A DNA stretch of 64,000 nt from RGIG6919 sp045531905 (GTDB lineage Bacteria; Bacillota; Clostridia; Lachnospirales; Lachnospiraceae). The position numbers and the translations under genes were made by a program. The stretch covers positions 62,001 through 126,000 of the forward strand of contig JAZSEY010000003.1 of assembly GCA_045531905.1 (NCBI GenBank), read 5' to 3'. The notes under the pieces are model-generated. The model was not told where the DNA came from and did not search any database. It saw only the letters and a list, made by a program, of their open reading frames with translations. This document shows positions 27,641 to 36,488 of the stretch, in pieces (positions within the stretch are counted from its first letter, which is position 1; each line of letters opens with the position of its first letter).

Positions 27641-28486
27641 ATGGACGGATTTTTTAGCGAAGACAGCGTATTTATACAAATGATATCCCGCATCAGCGAC
27701 ATCGTAATTTTGAACCTTGTATTTCTAATTACTTGTATACCAGTCGTTACCATTGGTGCCGCATGGACTGCATTGAATTACACAGCTATGAACGCTGTAC
27801 AGAACGATGATGGTTATATTGCTAAGAGATATTGGAAGGCATTCAAAGAAAACTTCAAACAAAGCACCGTCGTATGGCTCATCATGCTTTTGGTGGGATT
27901 CGTTCTTTCAGTAGATGTTTATTTCTGGGTGAATTATTGGAAAGCTGAACAACTCCCATATGTGCCAGTTTTAATTATTCTCAGTGTATTCATGTTGTTT
28001 GTATACCTTATGATTTTGATGTGGGTATTCCCAATCATGGCGAAGTTTAAGAACACAACAGGCAAGTATATTTGGAATGCATTGGCACTGGCTATCAACC
28101 ATTTCCCTTGGACAATTGTTATGATGATTGTTGCCGTTGCGGTGTTATTCTTATGTTACTTTTATTTCTACATGACCGTATTCATGATTGTATGCGGTTT
28201 TGGTTTACTGGCATTTGGATACGCGTTTGTATTCTTGTTTATGTTTAAGAAACATATGCCTGAGGAAGAGCAATCTTCTGTGGAACCTGATGACATTGAA
28301 GAAGATGACACCATGACAGAAGAAGATACTACAGAAGATGTTGCGGATGACGTTGTAGAAGAAGTTCCAGATACAGAAGATGCTGATAGTGAAGAAACTT
28401 CTGCCGCAGGTACAGTAAAGCGACAGGGACGCACTGTCAAATATGTTAACTCCTATAACGGAGAAGATGAAGAAGAAACAGAATAA
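27641..28486 (+). CDS. DUF624 (YesL-like) membrane protein with acidic tail
   Basis: Integral membrane protein of 281 residues. The N-terminal half matches the YesL/DUF624 style: DGFFSEDSVFIQMISRISD, then several membrane segments (LVFLITCIPVVTIGAAW, LIMLLVGFVLSVDVYFWV, VLIILSVFMLFVYLMILMWV, TIVMMIVAVAVLFLCYFYFY). The last 75 residues are a strongly acidic, disordered tail (about 210-265) ending in basic residues. YesL relatives lie beside carbohydrate transporters; none is near here. GAGGAG lies seven bases before the ATG at 27641, inside the longer open frame. Confidence 0.8.
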   Translation: MDGFFSEDSVFIQMISRISDIVILNLVFLITCIPVVTIGAAWTALNYTAMNAVQNDDGYIAKRYWKAFKENFKQSTVVWLIMLLVGFVLSVDVYFWVNYWKAEQLPYVPVLIILSVFMLFVYLMILMWVFPIMAKFKNTTGKYIWNALALAINHFPWTIVMMIVAVAVLFLCYFYFYMTVFMIVCGFGLLAFGYAFVFLFMFKKHMPEEEQSSVEPDDIEEDDTMTEEDTTEDVADDVVEEVPDTEDADSEETSAAGTVKRQGRTVKYVNSYNGEDEEETE

Positions 28487-28538
28487 GACACTTTCTTACA
28501 AGTGTACTATTTAAAATAATAATAAGGGGGACATTACC

Positions 28539-28970
28539 ATGACTACGGATTCATTACAAATCGAATTTCTTTGGAAGGATAGAAAGCGCTACTTCGGTAT
28601 GCCTATTTCTTTCACAAAATATCGCTTGAGTGACGACCGTCTTTTCTTAGAGACAGGTTTCTTCAATATTCAGGCAGATGAAATTTTACTTTATCGTGTA
28701 CGCGATATTAGTCTTTCATTAAAACTAAGTCAGCGTATCTTTGGTGTTGGTAGCGTCATTGTAAAATCTACAGATAAGTCGTTACCAGAATTGGAGCTTA
28801 AGAACATTAAGCATCCACGCGAGGTGAAAGAATTGCTTCACAAACAAATCGAAGCGACTAAGGCAGCTCGCAAGATGCACGTTGGAGAAATCATTCATGA
28901 CTCCGGCGAAGACGGAAGTTTCGATGAGAACTTTGATGATACCAATCTCTCAGACGATATGGAAATCTAA
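28539..28970 (+). CDS. PH-domain (bPH2) protein
   Basis: Cytoplasmic protein of 143 residues. The first 105 residues fit a bacterial PH domain: TKYRLSDDRLFLETGFFNIQ, the typical ILLYRVRDISLSLKLSQRIF, and VGSVIVKSTD, followed by the HPREVKELLHKQIE helix. The last 35 residues are acidic and probably disordered, like the tail of its upstream neighbour. It starts 52 bases after the DUF624 stop, with an AAGGGGG site, so the two are probably co-expressed. No ligand is known. Confidence 0.75.
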   Translation: MTTDSLQIEFLWKDRKRYFGMPISFTKYRLSDDRLFLETGFFNIQADEILLYRVRDISLSLKLSQRIFGVGSVIVKSTDKSLPELELKNIKHPREVKELLHKQIEATKAARKMHVGEIIHDSGEDGSFDENFDDTNLSDDMEI

Positions 28971-28972
28971 TC

Positions 28973-29016
28973 AAAAACTCCTGCTGATTACGAATTCGTT
29001 TTCAGCAGGAGTTTTT
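28973..29016. terminator. Bidirectional terminator
   Basis: AAAAACTCCTGCTGA and TCAGCAGGAGTTTTT are perfect complementary arms between two convergent genes. A T tract follows the stem on each strand, so it can end transcription from both sides. Confidence 0.92.
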
Positions 29017-29017
29017 A

Positions 29018-30772
29018 TTATTTTCTGTCACTATGATATTCATGCTTCACATTCGGATCATAAATGGAATATCCATTCTTACCCAAAGCCTTTGTATTAT
29101 AAAGTGCCTTATCCGCATGTTTATATAGTTCTTGGAATGTATTTCCATGTTCCGGTGAAAATGCGATACCAATACTTGCACTAATGGTAACCTTCGCATC
29201 TCCATCCTCATAAGTTCGTTTTATCTCACGATTTAACTGGTTTGCTTTGTAGATGACCAAATTACTGCTCGGCGGATTGGTCAATAACACTACAAACTCA
29301 TCTCCACCAATTCTTCCAAGTATATCCACATTTACACGGAAGGAAGAACGCAGCACACGGGACACATCCTTAAGGACAGCATCACCATAACTATGTCCAA
29401 AGGTATCATTTATGGCTTTAAAGTTATCAATATCAATAATCAATAGTGCATTCATATCATGACTCTGATGTAAATGCTTATTAATCTTTGCCTGTGTAAA
29501 TCCTTTGTTAAACAACTTTGTTAATGCATCCAAGGCAGCTGTCTGTTTTAAACTCTGCTCTTTAATGACATCACTCTGAATATTTACCAAACGTCCTACC
29601 ACACGGCTCACTGCATCTCCCGGTTCATTTGGTAAACTAACGTATGTAGCACGATACCAAACATATTCCGAGGTAAATAGTTTTGTTCTAAAATCTAATG
29701 ATGCCTTTGTCGGTGCTGTCACGGCTTGATTCCAATCCAACTTAAACATCTCTACATCATCTTTGTGGACATAATGGGAACGATTTAGATTTTCCAAAAA
29801 GTCGTGTAACTCAATAACGCTTTGCTCTCCATTTTGCATAGCGGTAATCTTCATGAAATCCCTATCAGGGTAATACTCAAACATCTGCTCATCATTGCTG
29901 GCAGCAATCAAATTAAATCTCTCCGTCTGCAAATGCAATTCGTACTCTGTATTCTTTCGCTCGGTAATATCCATAAACACCGCTGTCAACGTTGGCACAC
30001 CATTGTGGTCACCCATATAACCGAGTCTCATCTGCAACCAAATATAGCCTCCACGCACCTTGTAAAAACGATACTCGCCCACAGTATGTACATGTTCAGA
30101 AATACACGCCTGAATATCTGATTGCAATCTTGCAAAATCGTCCGCATGGAACAGTTTCGTAAAATTTGTCATGTAGCTTCTAAACTGTTTTGCATCCAAC
30201 TCCAGCATGTCATAAAAACTCTCGCTCAAATAAGTTGGAACCAGTTCTTTACCATGCACTTCAAACATACCTACGCCACCTACGAGATTGTTCAAAATGC
30301 CTTCCAAAAATTCAGATTTTTCCTGCAGTTCTTCCGTCATTTGTTCTAACTGATTGGTACGCTCCGTCAACTTCATCTGTACTTCTTCATACTTTTCACG
30401 TACAATCTTCACTTCATGCTTTAGTGATGTTTCCACTGCCACATCCGTCATCAAAACCTTGGAGCACAAATGTCTTCTAGAACGGCTCTTATAATTCTCC
30501 ACGAAGGAAATCACTGTGGTTTCTGTACCATCCTTGCATATAATCGGGTGGCTGACATAAGCCTTCTGTTTTTCCTTGATTTCCTCAGCAATCATGCTTA
30601 AAAACTCGCCATATTTTTTCTCTGGAAATAGTTTCTTTAACTCCAGTCCTTGCTTCAAAACATCGGCCTGGGTATATCCGGTAATCCTTGTGAAGCCTTC
30701 ATCAATGACAACAATACGGTTATTCAAATCATGGTCAATTACATATTGGGAATATTGCACATCATTAATCAT
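29018..30772 (-). CDS. PAS-domain diguanylate cyclase
   Basis: Cytoplasmic signalling protein of 584 residues that should make cyclic di-GMP. A first PAS domain (YVIDHDLNNRIVVIDEGFTRITGY...) is followed by a coiled-coil linker (about 125-155), two more PAS/PAC units (ending YLSESFYDML..., ITERKNTEYELHLQTERFNL), and a C-terminal GGDEF domain. The active-site loop GRIGGDEF is intact at about 486-493. The usual inhibitory RxxD site is not matched: the arginine sits four rather than three residues before the aspartate. Nested-hairpin element A lies directly upstream of its start. Confidence 0.88.
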   Translation of the reverse strand: MINDVQYSQYVIDHDLNNRIVVIDEGFTRITGYTQADVLKQGLELKKLFPEKKYGEFLSMIAEEIKEKQKAYVSHPIICKDGTETTVISFVENYKSRSRRHLCSKVLMTDVAVETSLKHEVKIVREKYEEVQMKLTERTNQLEQMTEELQEKSEFLEGILNNLVGGVGMFEVHGKELVPTYLSESFYDMLELDAKQFRSYMTNFTKLFHADDFARLQSDIQACISEHVHTVGEYRFYKVRGGYIWLQMRLGYMGDHNGVPTLTAVFMDITERKNTEYELHLQTERFNLIAASNDEQMFEYYPDRDFMKITAMQNGEQSVIELHDFLENLNRSHYVHKDDVEMFKLDWNQAVTAPTKASLDFRTKLFTSEYVWYRATYVSLPNEPGDAVSRVVGRLVNIQSDVIKEQSLKQTAALDALTKLFNKGFTQAKINKHLHQSHDMNALLIIDIDNFKAINDTFGHSYGDAVLKDVSRVLRSSFRVNVDILGRIGGDEFVVLLTNPPSSNLVIYKANQLNREIKRTYEDGDAKVTISASIGIAFSPEHGNTFQELYKHADKALYNTKALGKNGYSIYDPNVKHEYHSDRK

Positions 30773-30838
30773 GAAAACACCTCACATTCAAAACATTTTA
30801 TACTGAATATTTTACATGATTTTTCCCTAAATATCAAT

Positions 30839-31245
30839 CTAAGATACTATGTATGTTGTATGAAATAGAGATATATTCTACACGCAACTTCATCTTATTT
30901 CCTTGTTCCAGAATGTATTAGTGCTTCTTGTGAGATTGATTCCATGTTATGCACAATGTCTGAGCGAAACAGGAGGAGATAACTTTGTTTCGGCGAGATG
31001 CTCTCGCTCGCCAAAATGCGTAGCAGTACTAATGGTGCTAACACATCTTTGAAGATGTATTAGCGCCATAAGGACTGACGCATTTTGAGGCTCGCCTCAA
31101 TCAAAGTTTCTCCTCCTGTTTCGTGAGTTTTGTGTATAACATGAAAAATCATCCACAAGGAGCGCTTAGACATTCTTAACATGGAAATACCATGATGTGA
31201 GTGTAGAATATATCTCTATTCACCACAACATGCATAGTAGCTTAG
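30839..31245 (-). repeat. Nested-palindrome element, copy A
   Basis: A 407-base near-perfect palindrome fills the gap between the YetF-like gene and the GGDEF gene. Outer arms include TAGAGATATATTCTACAC and its exact complement. On the minus strand the core (31096 to 30992) reads GGCGAG, CCTCAAAATGCGTCAGT, a private stem-loop (GCTAATACATC with GATGTGTTAGC), TACTGCTACGCATTTTGG, then CTCGCC. Shared flanking blocks are AGAATGTATTAGTGCTTC and ACACAAAACTC. No open frame is present. The right end coincides with the stop codon of the YetF-like gene. Bases 30773-30838 hold nothing recognisable. Confidence 0.9.
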
Positions 31246-31949
31246 AGCAAGATATCGTCGTGTACCCCTGATATTTTTTTAGGGAAAAAGTAGCAGGTTC
31301 CGTTTGGATCACAGATACCTAAAAACACATCTTTGATATTTTTGATGTTATGCTGTGCCAACTGCTTATTTAACCAGTTTTCATCTCTGCCCACATGTTT
31401 TAGATTCTCAGGCATAATCTGTCCTTCCATTATCACACTTGCAAAGACATAATTCTTTTCCACGGAATATCCAACATCTTTTGGTGTAAGAGGCTTTGCT
31501 TCTCCTTTCGGCAAAAAGCTGAACTTTCCATTGTGTTCATATACCACCGCTTCTAAGTCGGCAAAATCAAAATATCCTGCTTCTCTTGCCGCAGTTAACA
31601 GCTCGCTTAAATCGATTTTGCTTTTCTTTAAATTGTCGTAATGGAATGCTCCATTTTGATATAAAATATAAGGGCACCCAACAATGAAACGACGTGCCGT
31701 TAAGGATTTGTCTGACACCCAGGAGAGGAAGACTGTGGCACCACCATATATGAGCATCGCTAACACTGTAATCCATATGTCATCATCCACAGAAATGGCG
31801 GCTTCTGCCGCTATGGAACCAATGGTAATGCCATTGATGTAATCAAACATACTCATCTCCGACATTTGCCGACAACCAATCCATTTTGATATGACAAACA
31901 ACACCAGCAACGAAGCCAAAGCTCGAATCACTACTTCTACGTACAACAT
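31242..31949 (-). CDS. YetF-like DUF421 membrane protein
   Basis: Membrane protein of 235 residues. Three N-terminal hydrophobic segments include VVIRALASLLVLFVISKWIG and DIWITVLAMLIYGGATVFL, with the family signature RQMSEMSMFDYINGITIGSI between them. A soluble C-terminal domain has FIVGCPYILYQNG, VYEHNGKFSFLP and NIKNIKDVFLGI, as in DUF421/YetF proteins. Their role is unknown; Bacillus homologues are linked to spore or envelope functions. AGGAGG lies six bases before the ATG at 31949, inside the longer frame. That ribosome site is enclosed in a hairpin. Confidence 0.85.
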   Translation of the reverse strand: MLYVEVVIRALASLLVLFVISKWIGCRQMSEMSMFDYINGITIGSIAAEAAISVDDDIWITVLAMLIYGGATVFLSWVSDKSLTARRFIVGCPYILYQNGAFHYDNLKKSKIDLSELLTAAREAGYFDFADLEAVVYEHNGKFSFLPKGEAKPLTPKDVGYSVEKNYVFASVIMEGQIMPENLKHVGRDENWLNKQLAQHNIKNIKDVFLGICDPNGTCYFFPKKISGVHDDILL

Positions 31950-31950
31950 A

Positions 31951-32006
31951 AAATGCCTCCTAAGCATACTTACACATTTTTATTAGTATGACTTAGAAGG
32001 CATTTT
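31951..32006 (-). promoter_or_regulatory. Hairpin enclosing the ribosome site of the YetF-like gene
   Basis: AAATGCCTTCTAAGTCATACT pairs, with one mismatch and one bulge, with the downstream arm that holds CTTAGGAGGCATTT. The AGGAGG is therefore base-paired to CCTTCT. The hairpin fills the whole gap from the DUF4340 stop to the start codon. Confidence 0.65.
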
Positions 32007-32007
32007 T

Positions 32008-32946
32008 CTATTCTTCATCAGAGATTAACTTGTCAATTTTTTCAGCGGCAATACTATGCACCTCATTGGTTGCATCTGTCCGCACATAATAACAAACTAC
32101 ACCCGTTTCTTTATCTGTATATTGATTACCAATAGACAATGTCATGTTCTGCTCTGTGGAGATTGTGCCTGTAATACCATCAGCATCCACATTGTTCTCG
32201 TCATCTATCGCCACCAGATAGGTTAACTGTAATGACATTTGCGGATTGTCCAATCCATATTTTGAAAAATCTGAGCAGTAATACTCCACGTAGTTGTTAT
32301 ATGAAAATGCCATCAAATCGCTATATGCAGTAGAAGGAAGGAGAATCTCTTCCTCGCCCTTTTTTAAGACTGCCTTTTTAATGGAATCCTCAGTTAAAGT
32401 AGGGAAATTCTCGCCTACAGCCAAATTGAAAATATCCACATTAAAAACACCAATCAAACTGGTATCCACTGCATACACAGTGTCTTTGTCATTTTGAAAG
32501 AGCACATATTGATTTGCCGTCGTATCATTATAATTGCCGATATGAAGAACATAGGCTTCATCGGCCACTGTAAGAGTAACCGTATTGACCGGATGCTCCA
32601 AACCATAATCTGCAAGATTTGATACATTCTCAAACTGTTCAAGCACCACCAAATCGTTAATGGCTGTCAGTAAATTCTGAACTGCATCTGCCGCTACCTT
32701 GCAATGCTCTGTATCCTCAGCATACAGCCATTCACCATTCTGATTTTGCAAATGCAAAACAGCACCTGCCTTGTCAACAAATTCCAAATCTGTAACATCC
32801 GCATCTGAAAATGAAAATAATACATCCTCTTCTTCCTCTTCTGTTACCTGATTTGAATTATATTGTTTTAAAAGAAGACATCCAACTGCCAAAATAACCA
32901 GTACAACTAATCCAATTACAATTGGCAACCATTCTTTCTTTTTCAT
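32008..32946 (-). CDS. DUF4340 protein of a Gld-type ABC system
   Basis: Membrane-anchored extracellular protein of 312 residues. One membrane segment at about 8-26 (LPIVIGLVVLVILAVGCLLL) is followed by a DUF4340 domain, with repeated modules such as YGLEHPVNTVTLTV...YVLHIGNYNDTT and KYGLDNPQMSLQLTY. DUF4340 proteins accompany Gld-like ABC transporters. Its start overlaps the gene upstream by four bases, so it is the last gene of a four-gene operon. Confidence 0.82.
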   Translation of the reverse strand: MKKKEWLPIVIGLVVLVILAVGCLLLKQYNSNQVTEEEEEDVLFSFSDADVTDLEFVDKAGAVLHLQNQNGEWLYAEDTEHCKVAADAVQNLLTAINDLVVLEQFENVSNLADYGLEHPVNTVTLTVADEAYVLHIGNYNDTTANQYVLFQNDKDTVYAVDTSLIGVFNVDIFNLAVGENFPTLTEDSIKKAVLKKGEEEILLPSTAYSDLMAFSYNNYVEYYCSDFSKYGLDNPQMSLQLTYLVAIDDENNVDADGITGTISTEQNMTLSIGNQYTDKETGVVCYYVRTDATNEVHSIAAEKIDKLISDEE

Positions 32947-34379
32947 CGTCTTCTCCTCTTAAACCAAATCACGCCACCAATCGCTAAGAACAATATCGGA
33001 ATCACAAACATAGTAATATTTCTCCATAAAATGGCTGTTTGTGTTGTAATATTCAAATTCTCATATGACAAACTCTTTGCTGCAATGGAAATTGTCTGCT
33101 CGAAATCACACATTTGGCTAATCACATTCATTATCAATCTATAGTTACCACCACTAACCATAGAATTCACCTGCTCATCAAACACAGATTCTGAACCAAT
33201 TACCGCCATAGTTGAAACAGTAGCATCCATCGATTTTTCAATCACAGTCATAACACTAAATGGACCCAACTCATCCGCAGACTCTTTGACATAGGTCTGC
33301 ATATTAGCCACGTCTTTCTTTGCATAAGAGGTGCCACTGGTTACCAACAGAGGAATAATCTCAAGACCACTCTGGTCGGATGACGCTAGCTGCATAATCG
33401 GTTGCATAATTGGTGTTAATACAAATGTATTGCCATCACTCACGTCTGATGTGTAATCTGTGGCTTTGATAGTTGGTACAAGGTACATCGGATTCTGATA
33501 TGCGTATAAATTGGTATCTTCCTCCAACACTACACTCTTGTCTACACCAACGCCATATTCACTGAGCAGCTTATCCATATTTGGCATTGCCGTATCATTA
33601 TAATACAATGCCACAATTACATTGCCACCCTTTTCCATGTAGGCTGTAATCTTCTCTACATCATCTGCCGACAAATCAGAAGCCGGAGAGAGAATCATCA
33701 ACACTTCACAATCCTCAGGAACACTCTCACTGGTAAGCAAAGATAAATCCTTCACACTAATGTTACTCTTCTCAACCATCTTTTTCAGACTTGCTGACAA
33801 TGGTAACTCTTCATGTCCTGTCAATGTATACATAACAGGCAAGTTATCATTTGTTAGCATGGTAATGGCACTGGTCAACTGGCCTTCTCCATCAAATGCA
33901 GTCGGAACAGGCTGATATGTTGTATAATCCACTGTCTGCTCATACATATCCGCATACGCTACTACCTTGGAATTCTCACCACAGACAACGATAACACTAT
34001 TTTCTTCTACAGTTTCCTCTGTATATTCCTTTGTAAACAAAGGATTCACATCCGGATCCTTCATCTCCACTTTGATATGAGAACAATATGCCTCATACTG
34101 ATTCAGTGTTTTTTGTAAAATATCATCAGCAGTTGCAGAAGATGCAATGAAATAAAATGTCACATCCTCCTGTAAATTATCTAGCACTGCTTTTGTCTGG
34201 TCTGTCAAACTATACAACTTCTGCTGACTGATATCCACTTGATTCACAGAAGCCGGTAACTGACTGGCAAATACATTCACAGCCACCACAATTGCAAACA
34301 CGATAACGCACAGTGCGAAGCTATAGGAACCTTTTTTCAAAAATCTTTTCTTAGTCTCTTTTGCCACATTATCTTTCAT
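32943..34379 (-). CDS. GldG-like auxiliary component of an ABC system
   Basis: Membrane protein of 478 residues with one N-terminal (about 16-38) and one C-terminal (about 452-472) hydrophobic segment around a large extracellular domain. LYSLTDQTKAVLDNLQEDVTFYF and DVEKITAYMEKGGNVIVAL fit the ABC-type uncharacterised auxiliary (GldG) family. It lies between the permease and the DUF4340 gene. In Bacteroidetes the relatives serve gliding; in Firmicutes the role is not known. Confidence 0.83.
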   Translation of the reverse strand: MKDNVAKETKKRFLKKGSYSFALCVIVFAIVVAVNVFASQLPASVNQVDISQQKLYSLTDQTKAVLDNLQEDVTFYFIASSATADDILQKTLNQYEAYCSHIKVEMKDPDVNPLFTKEYTEETVEENSVIVVCGENSKVVAYADMYEQTVDYTTYQPVPTAFDGEGQLTSAITMLTNDNLPVMYTLTGHEELPLSASLKKMVEKSNISVKDLSLLTSESVPEDCEVLMILSPASDLSADDVEKITAYMEKGGNVIVALYYNDTAMPNMDKLLSEYGVGVDKSVVLEEDTNLYAYQNPMYLVPTIKATDYTSDVSDGNTFVLTPIMQPIMQLASSDQSGLEIIPLLVTSGTSYAKKDVANMQTYVKESADELGPFSVMTVIEKSMDATVSTMAVIGSESVFDEQVNSMVSGGNYRLIMNVISQMCDFEQTISIAAKSLSYENLNITTQTAILWRNITMFVIPILFLAIGGVIWFKRRRR

Positions 34380-34389
34380 AAATACCCTC

Positions 34390-35253
34390 CTAACTCCAAC
34401 GTCTTTTCTGCACGGACTGCACAGTTAAGAACACAAATAATAATGCAACAGAAACAAGATATATCAAATTCGATGTATTAAATACACCGTTGATAAAATC
34501 ATCCATACGCACAGTGATATCCAACGCATTAAACACCTTCTGGATAGAACCGGCATAGACCTCTGGCTTTAATTTATAAATAGCACCTGCAATCAACTCT
34601 AAAACAACAGTAACGGAGATTGCCACTGTGACATTTTTTGTCATCATATATAACACTAAGCCCACTGCCAGAATCATAAAAACAATACCCAAAAATGAAC
34701 CTAATGCAGCTGACGAAAAGAAGCTTGCTAAACCGCTCACCATATAGTCAGCGAACAATACAACAAATGTAAGCACTGCAGCCAAAACCGGACTTTCTGT
34801 CAAGGAAGAAATAAACATGCCAATTGCAATAAACACACAACCGACTAAAAAGAATGCAAGTATGGATGTGTATGCCATCAGCAACGAAGTGTTACCCATA
34901 CTGTGAAGCACCAATGGGTATGCACACATAATCAGAATTGGCACTGCAAATACAAACACCATTGCCAGATATTTTCCCCAAACCATCTTACCAACAGATA
35001 CTGGAGATGTTAGTATCAGCTGATCTGTTTTATTCTTTCTTTCCTCTGACAAACAACGCATGGTCAGTAATGGAACGATAATCAAGAATACAAAAGTGAT
35101 ACTGGATAACGCATATCCAAAATATGGGTATGCAGAACTTAAATTAAATGCGGTAAAATAGATGCCTGTTATAAACAGTAAAAAAGCACCGAATACATAT
35201 CCCATCATACTCGTAAAATAGCCTTTTACTTCACGTTTTAATATCGCTAACAT
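34390..35253 (-). CDS. ABC-2 type permease, GldF-like
   Basis: Integral membrane protein of 287 residues with about six hydrophobic segments. It starts AILKREVKGYFTSMMGYVFG, which is typical of the GldF/NosY permease group, and contains PLLTMRCLSEERKNKTDQLIL, the conserved cytoplasmic loop that probably contacts the ATPase. It overlaps the ATPase gene by seven bases and precedes the GldG-like gene by ten. Confidence 0.87.
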   Translation of the reverse strand: MLAILKREVKGYFTSMMGYVFGAFLLFITGIYFTAFNLSSAYPYFGYALSSITFVFLIIVPLLTMRCLSEERKNKTDQLILTSPVSVGKMVWGKYLAMVFVFAVPILIMCAYPLVLHSMGNTSLLMAYTSILAFFLVGCVFIAIGMFISSLTESPVLAAVLTFVVLFADYMVSGLASFFSSAALGSFLGIVFMILAVGLVLYMMTKNVTVAISVTVVLELIAGAIYKLKPEVYAGSIQKVFNALDITVRMDDFINGVFNTSNLIYLVSVALLFVFLTVQSVQKRRWS

Positions 35254-36293
35254 GACTCATCCTCCTTTACCACTTCTTCCTCAGTCTCTGCCACTGGTTC
35301 TGTCTCTTCTATCTCCTCTGTCTGCTCTGTGTCTTCTACTAGTTCTTCCACTTGATTTTTGTCAGCAGTTAACTCTAAGAACACATCCTCCAAAGACTTA
35401 GAAGTAATTGTCATCTCTAAAATCGGACAGTTCTGTTTTGCCATGGCAAAGAAAATGTCTTCACGAATATCTGCATTATTCTTTGTATGTACAACATACT
35501 TTCCAAGTTTAGTATCTTTGTTGTATGCATTTGCTTCCACGTAATCCACATTTTCAAGACCATTGATAACACGCTTCAATGTCTCCATGTCGCCACGAAG
35601 CTCAAGCTGAATTGCAACTGAACCCTCAGATAACTTTGACAAGTTCTCTGGTGTATCGCTGGCTACCAATTTACCATGAGAAATAATCATAATGTGGTCA
35701 CACACCGCACTCACCTCAGACAAAATGTGTGAACTCAAAATCACAGTATGCTTCTTACCAAGACTTCTAATCAAATCACGAATCTCAATTATCTGCTTTG
35801 GATCCAAACCAACTGTCGGTTCATCCAAAATAATCACTTCCGGATAACCAACCAATGCCTGGGCAAGACCCACTCTCTGCTTATAACCCTTGGAAAGATT
35901 CTTTATCAATCTGTTAGCCATATCCGAAATCTTTACAGTCTCCATAATCTCTTCGATATGTGCCTTCCGTTCAGCCTTTGGATATTTCTTCAGTTCTGTT
36001 ACAAACTTCAAGTATTCTAAAACTGTCATATCCTGATATAACGGCGGAAGCTCAGGTAAATACCCAATACATTTTTTTGCCTCCTCCGGCTCTTCCATAA
36101 TATCATGACCATTAATCAATACCTGCCCCTCTGTGGCTGCTATGTAACCAGTCATAATATTCATAGTCGTCGATTTACCGGCACCATTTGGTCCTAAAAA
36201 GCCATAAATCTGACCATCCTCCACAGTAAAATCCAAATGATCTACCGCTAAGTGATTGCCATATTTCTTGACAAGATTCTTAACCTCTATCAA
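35247..36293 (-). CDS. ABC transporter ATP-binding protein, GldA-like
   Basis: Cytoplasmic ATPase of 348 residues driving the Gld-like system. Walker A is GPNGAGKST at 34-42, the signature is NLSKGYKQRVGLAQAL, Walker B is VIILDEPTVGLDP, and the H-loop histidine is in ILSSHILSE. The last 40 residues form an acidic, Glu/Val/Thr-rich tail not usual for the family. It is first in its operon; 195 bases separate it from the divergent leucine-rich-repeat gene. Confidence 0.9.
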   Translation of the reverse strand: MIEVKNLVKKYGNHLAVDHLDFTVEDGQIYGFLGPNGAGKSTTMNIMTGYIAATEGQVLINGHDIMEEPEEAKKCIGYLPELPPLYQDMTVLEYLKFVTELKKYPKAERKAHIEEIMETVKISDMANRLIKNLSKGYKQRVGLAQALVGYPEVIILDEPTVGLDPKQIIEIRDLIRSLGKKHTVILSSHILSEVSAVCDHIMIISHGKLVASDTPENLSKLSEGSVAIQLELRGDMETLKRVINGLENVDYVEANAYNKDTKLGKYVVHTKNNADIREDIFFAMAKQNCPILEMTITSKSLEDVFLELTADKNQVEELVEDTEQTEEIEETEPVAETEEEVVKEDESC

Positions 36294-36488
36294 AATAGTC
36301 CCTCCTACTCCATTGTTTACTATCCTTCCATTGTAATGGATAATTGTGAAATATGCTAGAAAAATTTATGTTCATTTTGTGAACTAACCAAACAAACAGG
36401 CACATCTATGCTGGCTTTTGTTTTATTCATTTAGTATAATATATACATCTGTTACGTTATAACATGAAATGAAAGGAGAGTTATATTC

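Noticed and set aside
30839..31245. Element A as an insertion sequence or an IscB/HEARO-type locus
   Set aside because: There is no transposase or nuclease frame in or beside any of the three copies, and the unrelated outer arms do not behave as fixed terminal repeats.
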